In this document: positions 27,901 to 33,977 of the stretch, piece after piece
How positions within the stretch are numbered: position 1 is the stretch's first letter
Layout of the letters: each line of letters opens with the position of its first letter
Source: Pseudomonas sp. MM211
GTDB lineage: Bacteria; Pseudomonadota; Gammaproteobacteria; Pseudomonadales; Pseudomonadaceae
NCBI RefSeq assembly: GCF_020386635.1
Contig: NZ_CP081942.1
Span: forward strand, 4,650,001-4,714,000
Length of the DNA: 64,000 bases
Direction: 5' to 3'
Position numbers and translations under genes: made by a program
Notes under the pieces: generated by a model
The model's input: only the letters and a program-made list of their open reading frames with translations
The model's database searches: none
What the model was told of the DNA's origin: nothing

Positions 27901-30135
27901 ACCATCGCCTTCCTCGCCGGTGTCAGCCAGGCGGATGCGCAGCACGTGCTACGCCAGGTGGCCTATACGTCCAGCAGCAACCACCCGACCCGCAACGGCG
28001 GCACTGCCAGTTTCAACCTGGTGTTCAACGACGGCGACGGCAACAGCGCCAGCCTGGACGCCAACGTTGGCTTGGTAGACATCAACGATGCAGCCGTCGT
28101 GGACACCACACCGCTGAACCCAACCTTCACCACAGGTGGCGATCCGGTCGGGCTGTTCAAGGACACCCAGATCGATACCATCGAATCCGGCCAGAAGATC
28201 CATCGTGTAGAAATCACCGTCAGCGGCGTTACCGCAGGTGATGTGATAAATGTGGCGGGCAGCCAGATCGTTCTCAACTCGACTGTCGACTGGCAGGCAT
28301 ATGCCGGCGAAGGCGAGGATCGCATCGAGTACCGCGTCAGAGTCAGCAATGGTGTGGCCACGGTAACCCTCTATATGGGCCGCGAGGCAGGCCCTGCACG
28401 TGATGGCGCTGAGACGGCACAGATCATCAACAGTCTGACCTACAGCCACACCGGTAGCGAAAGCAGTGGCACCCGTACCGTGAGCCTGGGACTTGTCGAG
28501 GATGACTACAGCACCCGTAGCACCTTTACCGAGCAGACCACCGTCACCCTGGAAGGCGCACGCCCAGTCTCCAACACGCCACTTCCTGAACTCAGCGCAA
28601 CAGGCACGCAGACCCAGCTGGAAATCCGCAACAGCGGTCTGCCCGAGGCCGTCGACCTGTTCAGCGACGTCATCATACGGTCTGGCAATGACAACCAGCC
28701 GCTGACCGCGCTCTATATCACGGTCAATCGCAGCAGCGCCGATCAGGCACTGGTCATAGACGGCCATGAGATCAAGCTGCAAGCCACCGACATGGCCCAG
28801 ACCGGTGCCAATGGCTACGCCTATTCCGTGACGATCAACGCCGACGGCAGCGCCACCATCAAGATCAACCTCGACTCCAGCAACGCCAATGCACCTGCCG
28901 ACGTCGAGCGCCTGGTCGACGGCATGAGCTACAAGGTACTGGCCAATACGGTCGCCGATGGCAACGTGGTCGTCACCCTGACCGGTATCAGCGACTACGA
29001 CGATGCCAGCCTGAACATCAGCGCAAGCGTTAGCGTCAGCCATTCAGCCGAAAATAATCAGCCTCCAATCGATAGCGGAATCTCCCTGAACCTTGGCAAC
29101 CCGACGTTCGGTACAGCCTACAGCTACGCCCTTCCGGCCAATCTGTTCATCGATGCTGACGGCGATAACCTGACCTGGAGCGTCATCGGTCTGCCCGCAG
29201 GCCTGCAGTTCGACGCAGTGACACGAACTATCCAGGGCATGCCGACCGAAGCCGGTACCTTTGCGCTCACCCTGAAAGCCAGTGATGGCAATCTCGAAGC
29301 CAGCCGTCAGGTCACCATGTCGGTGACCGAGGCCAGTACCACGCCGGAAAATCCCGGTAACCCGGGCACGCCGGAACTCCCCGCTAACGGCGACCCTGTA
29401 CTGCCAACACTATTCACCATTAGCCCTCGTGAGAGCGTGCTCACCAGTACGCAGGATCTTTCCGCCAGCAACGAAAACTTCCAGATCGACAACACCGATT
29501 TCGCCCCGCAGCAAGAGGCAGCACCTGCAACATCGCGTCCGGTTGTTCTCACTCTGCTGCATGACGGTAGAACGGGTTTCAGCAATCCAGGCAGCCTTGC
29601 CGAGCAACTGGCCAACGCCGACACGGTGCTCACCGATACGGGCCGCCAGCACAGCGCAGGCAGTTTCAGCGTCGAGGGTTCGCGCCTGAGCGCAAGCGTC
29701 GATCTGAGCACAGGCGATGCCCGCAGCATCACCCTCGAACTGCCAAGCCAATTGCCCGATGGCAGCGCACCGCAGCGGGTCACCCTGGCCAACGGCCTGC
29801 CGTTGCCGAGCTGGGCATCGTTCGATGCGCGCAGCGGTGAGCTGCGCATCGATCGTGAGCGCCTACAGCGCGATGGGGTGCTGCGCCTGACCCTGATCAG
29901 CCGCGATGGCGAGGGCCGCGAACAGCGTACGCCAATGGAAATTCGTGCCGAGGGCGCATCACCGCTAAAGGCCGTTGAAGCGCTGCAGCAATCCGCTCCC
30001 GTAGCAGAGTCGCTGCCGGAGCGCATGCGCCAGGACACCTCCAGCGCCTTGCTCAGCGACGCGCTCGAGCTGCTCGACCAATTGAGCGACCTGGCTGGGG
30101 AGCCGGTCGCTGTCACCACACGCCACATCGCCTGA
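21940..30135 (+). CDS. Giant repetitive beta-propeller surface/secreted protein with N-terminal LEPR-x-LL motif
   Basis: 2731 residues. No classical signal peptide; residues 16-24 read LEPRILLDA, a motif known at the start of very large exported proteins. Three kinds of module recur. Domain A (VDLF...DQALVIDG..., about 130-150 residues) lies at about 50-200, 1371-1527 and 2221-2367, with diverged copies near 685-825 and 2054-2202. Lactonase-like propellers with repeated SADGKxxYV blades are at about 224-540, 827-1235 and 1529-1901. Module C (GDYSGGKLLISR-like) follows each propeller. A dystroglycan/He-PIG-like Ig domain lies at 2376-2466, then a Pro-rich linker and a unique 210-residue C-terminus. 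No RTX nonapeptides, LPxTG or PEP-CTERM sorting signal was seen. It is 57 nt after tadG and 23 nt before the TolC-like gene. Role (adhesion or matrix) is inference. Confidence 0.85.
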   Translation: MTTRKPSQRYFHALALEPRILLDAAAVTTAAEVAAQVDAPATADAPGVEATPIQSTITITDSTTSFPPVDLFKDVSVSLETGGGFNELADLVITIDRTGSNQALVIDGKSIELVAGSGTTRANDTGYVYNVSVSGTTTTITLSLNSFDPEPQNVSTLIDTMSYQALDKSVASGTVAVTLKSLSDDGGQTTDLSAIKTTVEIDSRVNVPPVISGDILKEAEALNAGVLAGSTEVAYSADGKYVYAAGSNSSISVFEVSGTGSLVLKQTLTGIQDLGTVKHMVVSADDKSVYTASNSGTLVLFNVNADGTLSRNASIAVGDTVTGSIAISDDGKQLFVGSQWNGLYVFNRDVDTGALTLLNRPEGRNGVVTTSGDYVYVTYAGAGIVTPPSLSVYQRSASGTGALTLVDSINISAAGTDLVASEDGRYLYVGNGNGITTYHLGADNRLTQANVISNIPVGSLSLNTEGSRLYAAATNGTVHIYSVADNGSLTKLSTVTSTSNGQEITVSADGQSVLISGNGLSRFSSIQTLIRGEEIALANGLTLGDANFDRLASGSGDYSGGKLLISREGGASSNDVFGFANSSSLRLENGDVLKDGQAIATFSQSGGSLTITFLAGTSRDDANAVLRQVTYSNDSSADANGSVVTLALRANDGQVDSPTVSLDVLLTNNTAPELTTTPVSNAGYDTTGTVTALFKDTTISTGEVGQSIIQLTLNIDGLNNVANEFIIVAGTRIDLSQSGSGNAGAYSYTYTRTGDSATLVITSSGINAATAQTLVNGIAYVNDTTQAITGIRTFTLASIQDNGGSGGGGDDTGEPAISASIALAINNAPQWQSDVSDPDRTLYYADGTLNGYADRVTDIVLSADGKTLVISGSTGENAAGTSYLRIYSRDTATGELTLLQTFTQGASDNPAIEAIEVNGLNAITSMAMHGNNLYLAGNTGDAAVYSLVRFTYDASTGQYSYAGIAATQGVSAVTGLDAQIAEIVISADGKSLYTINGISTIDGATGKSLLAQFSIDSQSGALTYLGAYQGGSADLGMNAPSGIVVSSDGKSVYVANRSNSMITVFIRDTQTGVLTYSGFINRTTIAADSDSGVQPSNNYLEELQDIVISPDGKYVYVGSGQQATLTVFSRDAADGSLTYVSTLSLYAHVTSLSIREIAMSSDGSALYVGFNGGPLAVLSRDSVTGAVAFVSSLNTGARSNQIAVSADGLNIYTGRSQFTSGVVILSALPNSTYVASRPSTPFSDGISFSDPDFEAANNYQGAELTISRSGTASANDLFGFQKGAVLELVDNQIMQGSTAIAEFVSVNGTLTIRFIADVDKATANQVLQQVTYHNDSAEPPARVELKLTVGDGGKSADMTLALLRATATPDPTLAANGQQASLTIGTGPLPGPVDLFQQVTVSLDDGGEPLTDLVITVDRSGADQALVIDGEEITLQGGSGQTSANGYQYVVEVNNGVTSIRVSIDSSSNAATPEATATLIDGIAYKVLADTAATGTVTITLASLSDSSDQIEPGISASVIVRDQRQLPTLGAETGSLDYADLLTQLDANGNNQLQGIQGITVIGDKVYVVRSATNYVYDEETATGSDVFYNTISVYQLGADGSLQLLESKEANGLTGAATLHASKDGSTLYLIGADGVALFNAADLQQLGTFGNDLGLVSAVVAQGDTVYVTANDKLLVFSRSGATLTLEQTLEDAGATGIQLDGANAISLSPDGKTLYVATSGGDTLVSAFSIAADGSLTFKQAVAGSNAAEFGYYASELNLSADGKTLYVIDGNSLLHVLNVAADGNLSAVATFELGESGSITAKGVIVSPDGKSVAVIGALGTSGRYNTYGIFLYSRAEDGSLTLAQKVEGFGDYANFAGTTFNEVRHAAFSADGKQLYLTGVFQGSGWNEGLLVIDLKPAAVTFTEHGEPVALLPGGTLADPQLDAADDYQGSSLVIERSGGAGDGDAFSFLNDNGLELKDDGKIWKGATAIAEFVIGANGKLTIAFLAGVSQADAQHVLRQVAYTSSSNHPTRNGGTASFNLVFNDGDGNSASLDANVGLVDINDAAVVDTTPLNPTFTTGGDPVGLFKDTQIDTIESGQKIHRVEITVSGVTAGDVINVAGSQIVLNSTVDWQAYAGEGEDRIEYRVRVSNGVATVTLYMGREAGPARDGAETAQIINSLTYSHTGSESSGTRTVSLGLVEDDYSTRSTFTEQTTVTLEGARPVSNTPLPELSATGTQTQLEIRNSGLPEAVDLFSDVIIRSGNDNQPLTALYITVNRSSADQALVIDGHEIKLQATDMAQTGANGYAYSVTINADGSATIKINLDSSNANAPADVERLVDGMSYKVLANTVADGNVVVTLTGISDYDDASLNISASVSVSHSAENNQPPIDSGISLNLGNPTFGTAYSYALPANLFIDADGDNLTWSVIGLPAGLQFDAVTRTIQGMPTEAGTFALTLKASDGNLEASRQVTMSVTEASTTPENPGNPGTPELPANGDPVLPTLFTISPRESVLTSTQDLSASNENFQIDNTDFAPQQEAAPATSRPVVLTLLHDGRTGFSNPGSLAEQLANADTVLTDTGRQHSAGSFSVEGSRLSASVDLSTGDARSITLELPSQLPDGSAPQRVTLANGLPLPSWASFDARSGELRIDRERLQRDGVLRLTLISRDGEGREQRTPMEIRAEGASPLKAVEALQQSAPVAESLPERMRQDTSSALLSDALELLDQLSDLAGEPVAVTTRHIA

Positions 30136-30158
30136 ACACTGCCAAGGATCATCGATCA

Positions 30159-31865
30159 ATGAACCGCAAAACCTTCGACCGTTCCACCCTGCGTCTGGCC
30201 ATTGTCTGTGCCGCGCTGGGCCTGAGTGCCTGCGCCGTCACCCCGCAAGTGCTGACACCCGAGCAGCAACTGGCCGACGCCCAGAAAGACCGCAGCGCCA
30301 TGTTTGACAATCAGGAGCCGGTGACGCGCGCCATCAGCCTGGACGAAGCCATGGCCCGCGCCGTGAAGTACAACCTGCAACAGCGCCTGGGCCTGATGCA
30401 GCGCGCCCTGGAAGACAACAGCCTGAGCGTCGCCAACCTCGGCCTGCTGCCCCAACTGGCAGCCAGCGCAGGCTGGAAGGGGCGCGATAATATCGCCGGG
30501 TCATCCAGCGAATCGGTCACCACCGGGCGGCAATCCCTGGAACCATCGACCAGCAGCGACCGCTCCAGCCGCGACGCCAACCTGCGCCTGTCGTGGAACA
30601 TGCTCGACTTCGGCGTCAGCTACTTCAGCGCCAAGGCCCAGGCCAACAAGGTGCTGGCCGCTGAAGAGGCGCGCCGCAAGGTGGTCGCCGATATCGTTCA
30701 GCAGGTACGTGACGCCTATTGGCAGGCCGCCAGCGCCGAGCGCCTGCAGCCGGAAGTGCAACGCGCGCTGAGTGACGCCCGCGGCGCCCTGGAGCAGGCC
30801 CGGCAGACCGAACGCCAGCGCCTGGTCGCGCCACTGGAATCGCTGCGCTACCAGAAAAGCCTGCTGGAAATGATCCGCCAACTGGAAGTGGTGGAAGGTG
30901 AACTGGCGGTGTCCAAGGCGCGCCTGGCCAGCCTGATGAACCTGCCGCCGGCGACGGCTTTCAGCCTGGTACTGCCAGACGACTCCAGCTACGCCCAACC
31001 GGCCCTGGCCTACAACCTGGCGGATCTTGAAGTGACCGCCATGACCGAGCGCCCGGAGATCCGCAGCGAGAGCTATCAGGCACGCAATGCCGTGCTGGAA
31101 ACCCGTGCTGCGATGCTCAAGTTGCTGCCGGGAGCCAACCTGTTCGTCGGCGCCAACTACGACAGCAACAGTTATCTGGTCAACGACAACTGGGCCGACG
31201 CCGGCATGCAGGTGAGCTGGAACCTATTCAATGTATTGGCTTACCCGGCCATCAAGAAAACCGGCGAAACCCGCCTGCAGGTTGCCGAGCTGCGCCGCCA
31301 GGCCATGCGCATGGCGGTGCTCACCCAGGTCAACGTGGCCTGGCGCGAATATGAGCGTTCGAGCCAGGTGTTCGCCCGCTCCAGCGAACTGCAACAGGTG
31401 CAACGCGGCATCCTGCGCCAGAGCGAGAACTCCTTCTCCAGCCAGGCGCAGAGCCGTCTGGAGCGCGTGCGCACGGCCACCGAAACGGTACTGGCGACCC
31501 GTACCCGTGACCGTGCCTTCGCCGAACTGCAGGTCGCTCACGGCGCTGTTTACCAGGCCGCCGGCCTCGATCCGCTGCCCGAACGCATCGCTGGCAGCAG
31601 CGTCGATGAGCTGACCCGCGCCATCGCAGGCAACTCCATGCGCCTCAACCAGGGCCAGGGCGCCGTGCCGGCCGGCATCGCCGCCGCGCAGCAGGTTCCT
31701 TACGGCACCTCCACGCCGTTGGTGACGGCTGCGGCACCGAGCGCGCCACTGGTCGCCCAGCGTGCACAGCCACCCGCCAAGACCCTGCGCCTGGATATGT
31801 GGGAAAGCCTCGGCTCGTTGCGGGGCGCCGAGCTGGTTCCGGTGGAGCAGGCCAATGCCCGCTGA
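30159..31865 (+). CDS. TolC/OprM-family outer-membrane channel lipoprotein
   Basis: Outer-membrane efflux-type channel of 568 residues. The lipobox GLSAC (Cys25) makes it an OprM-like lipoprotein. Two long alpha-hairpin repeats are recognisable: SLDEAMARAVKYNLQQRLG... in the first half and the ...LNVAWREYERS-type second half (about 380-470). The C-terminal 100 residues are an Ala/Pro/Gln-rich extension not usual for the family. It begins 23 nt after the giant gene and overlaps the next gene by 11 nt. In this cassette it is the probable exit channel. Confidence 0.87.
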   Translation: MNRKTFDRSTLRLAIVCAALGLSACAVTPQVLTPEQQLADAQKDRSAMFDNQEPVTRAISLDEAMARAVKYNLQQRLGLMQRALEDNSLSVANLGLLPQLAASAGWKGRDNIAGSSSESVTTGRQSLEPSTSSDRSSRDANLRLSWNMLDFGVSYFSAKAQANKVLAAEEARRKVVADIVQQVRDAYWQAASAERLQPEVQRALSDARGALEQARQTERQRLVAPLESLRYQKSLLEMIRQLEVVEGELAVSKARLASLMNLPPATAFSLVLPDDSSYAQPALAYNLADLEVTAMTERPEIRSESYQARNAVLETRAAMLKLLPGANLFVGANYDSNSYLVNDNWADAGMQVSWNLFNVLAYPAIKKTGETRLQVAELRRQAMRMAVLTQVNVAWREYERSSQVFARSSELQQVQRGILRQSENSFSSQAQSRLERVRTATETVLATRTRDRAFAELQVAHGAVYQAAGLDPLPERIAGSSVDELTRAIAGNSMRLNQGQGAVPAGIAAAQQVPYGTSTPLVTAAAPSAPLVAQRAQPPAKTLRLDMWESLGSLRGAELVPVEQANAR

Positions 31866-32625
31866 CCAGCCGCTTGCAACGGAGCGTTTCTGGCCCGGCG
31901 TGCTGGCGATCCTGATCGCCACGGCAGCCAACCTCGCCCATGCCGATGAGGCGAGCAACGAGCTGCGTGTGCAGCTCAGCCCGATCCGCCAGACGGTGCT
32001 GTCCAGCGAGCTCAGCGGCAAGCTCACCGAGTTGGCCGTCAAGGAAGGCGATCGCTTCAAGGAAGGTCAGCGCCTGGCCGCCTTCGATTGTTCGGTGCAG
32101 CGCGCCCAGCTCAACCGCAGTGAAGCGGTGCAGCGCGGAGCGCAGAAGAAGCTCGACGTTGCCAAGCGCCTCGATGCCCTGGAATCCATCAGCCAGGCCG
32201 AGGTCGCCCAGGCCCAGGCCGACATGGCCGTGGCCCAGGCGGAAAGCGGCGTGGGCCGCGCCATGCTGAAACGCTGCAACCTGGATGCGCCCTTTGCCGG
32301 GCGCGTCTCGCAGCGCATGGCGCAGCGCTTCCAGCACGTCGCCGAAGGCACCGAGTTACTGGCGATCTATGACGACAGTGCCTACCAACTGGAGCTGATC
32401 GCCCCCTCGGCCTGGATGTCCTGGCTCAAGCCCGGCGTCGAGTTCGAAGTGCAGCTGGACGAAACCGGCCAGCGCTATCCCGCTCAGATCGAACGCCTCG
32501 GCGCGGCCATCGACCCACTCAGCCAATCGCTCAAGGTGTTCGCGCGCATCACCGGCGACAGCGCTGGGCTGCTTCCGGGAATGAGCGGTGTCGCGCTGCT
32601 GCAACCGCCGGCAGACGGTTCATGA
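31855..32625 (+). CDS. Short HlyD/RND-type periplasmic adaptor
   Basis: Membrane-fusion protein of 256 residues with a signal peptide ending AHA. The biotinyl-lipoyl-like half motif (LSGKLTELAVKEGDRFKEGQRLAAFD) is visible across about 44-75, then a short coiled hairpin (75-140) and the second lipoyl half (LDAPFAGRVSQRM). It is shorter than usual adaptors (about 350). The start at 31855 overlaps the TolC-like gene, and the stop overlaps the next start in ATGA. It most likely docks on the TolC-like protein. Confidence 0.82.
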   Translation: MPADQPLATERFWPGVLAILIATAANLAHADEASNELRVQLSPIRQTVLSSELSGKLTELAVKEGDRFKEGQRLAAFDCSVQRAQLNRSEAVQRGAQKKLDVAKRLDALESISQAEVAQAQADMAVAQAESGVGRAMLKRCNLDAPFAGRVSQRMAQRFQHVAEGTELLAIYDDSAYQLELIAPSAWMSWLKPGVEFEVQLDETGQRYPAQIERLGAAIDPLSQSLKVFARITGDSAGLLPGMSGVALLQPPADGS

Positions 32626-33977
32626 ACGCCAGTGTCACCACCCTGCCCGACAAACGCGCCGAGCGTATGGCGCTGTTGCTGCAAATCGAGCGTCGCGCCC
32701 GCGCCCAGAGCGACGTAGCCGGCCTAGGCTTCCTGATGGTCAACGATACGCGCCAGTTACTCGACTACCAGGAGGCCTTTCTGTGGGATGCCGACAAAGC
32801 GCGTATCAGTGCCTGCTCCGGGCTCGCCCAGGTAGAGGCCAATGCCCCCCTGATGCTGTTTCTCGGCCGCCTTTGTGCGGGCTGGGATAGCCAGCCCTGG
32901 GCAGCCGAGTTGCGTGACCTAAGCGCCACCGATGCCCCCGCCGCTCTGCAGGCCGAATGGTCGGAGTACCTGGCGCCCAGCCTGTTGCGCCTGCCCCTGA
33001 AAGACCGCGACGGCCAGTTGCTCGGCAGCCTGCTGCTGAGCCGCGAACCCGCGCTGGCACGTCCGGAACGGGCGCTGCTGGAACTGCTGCAGGACGCCTG
33101 CGGGCATGCCTGGGCCAGCCTCATGCGCGGCAAGAAACGCACGCTGCTCAGCCAACTGCGCAAGCGACCACGGCGGATCGCGCTGGTCGCTTGCGCGCTG
33201 GCGCTGGTGATCGCCCTGCTACCAGTGCATCAGACGGTACTGGCACCCGCCGAAATCATGCCGCGCAACCCGGCGGTGCTGCGTGCGCCGCTGCAAGCGG
33301 TGGTCGAGCGCATTCTGGTGCAACCCAATCAGGTGGTGAAAAGCGGAGAAGCGCTGGTGCAGCTGGACAAGCGCGAGCTGGAAAGCCGCCTGGAATCGTC
33401 CCGGCAAACCTTCGCGGCTGCCGACGCCCAGTTGCGCCAGACTCGCCAGCAGGCACTGTTCGACGAACGTGCCAAGGCCGCCCTGGCCGAACTGATCACC
33501 CGTCGCGACCAGGCCCGCGCCGAACTGGCCTTCATTGAAGAGAACCTGCAGCGCAGCCTGATCCTCGCTCCCCGTGACGGCGTGGCGATCTTCGACGATC
33601 CCAGCGACTGGATCGGCCGGCCAGTCACCCTTGGCGAGCGCATCATGCAGGTCGCCGATCCCCACGACGCGCGCCTGGAAATCCAGCTACCGGTGGCAGA
33701 TGCCATCGCCCTGGAGCCGGGTGCCGAGGTGCTGCTGTTTCTCAACAGCCAACCGGGCAGCCCCCTCCCCGCTAGCCTCGAGCGCTATGGCTATCGTGCC
33801 TCACCGAGTGCGGACGGCGGCATGGCTTACCGCCTGCAAGCGGGTTTCAGCGAGGCCGACCCGCGCCTGCGCGTCGGCCTCAAGGGCACGGCCAAACTGT
33901 ATGGCGAACGTACCCTGCTGATTCACTACCTGCTGCGCCGTCCCCTTGCCGCGCTGCGCGTCCACCTGGGCTGGTAG
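32622..33977 (+). CDS. GAF-like domain fused to HlyD-type adaptor
   Basis: 451 residues with an unusual order. Residues 1-170 are cytoplasmic and resemble a GAF-type ligand domain (MVNDTRQLLDYQEAFLW..., LPLKDRDGQLLGSLLLSRE). A membrane helix follows at about 186-203 (IALVACALALVIALLPV). Then comes a HlyD adaptor with LRAPLQAVVERILVQPNQVVKSGEAL (about 222-247), a coiled hairpin and a second lipoyl half (LAPRDGVAIFDD). A cytoplasmic sensor joined to a periplasmic adaptor suggests gating of export by an internal signal; that is inference. It overlaps the previous gene by 4 nt and abuts the next one with no gap. Confidence 0.8.
   Translation: MNASVTTLPDKRAERMALLLQIERRARAQSDVAGLGFLMVNDTRQLLDYQEAFLWDADKARISACSGLAQVEANAPLMLFLGRLCAGWDSQPWAAELRDLSATDAPAALQAEWSEYLAPSLLRLPLKDRDGQLLGSLLLSREPALARPERALLELLQDACGHAWASLMRGKKRTLLSQLRKRPRRIALVACALALVIALLPVHQTVLAPAEIMPRNPAVLRAPLQAVVERILVQPNQVVKSGEALVQLDKRELESRLESSRQTFAAADAQLRQTRQQALFDERAKAALAELITRRDQARAELAFIEENLQRSLILAPRDGVAIFDDPSDWIGRPVTLGERIMQVADPHDARLEIQLPVADAIALEPGAEVLLFLNSQPGSPLPASLERYGYRASPSADGGMAYRLQAGFSEADPRLRVGLKGTAKLYGERTLLIHYLLRRPLAALRVHLGW

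Noticed and set aside
21940..30135. RTX/type I toxin
   Set aside because: No run of GGxGxDxux nonapeptides; the one Gly-rich stretch (GGSGGGGDD) is a single linker.
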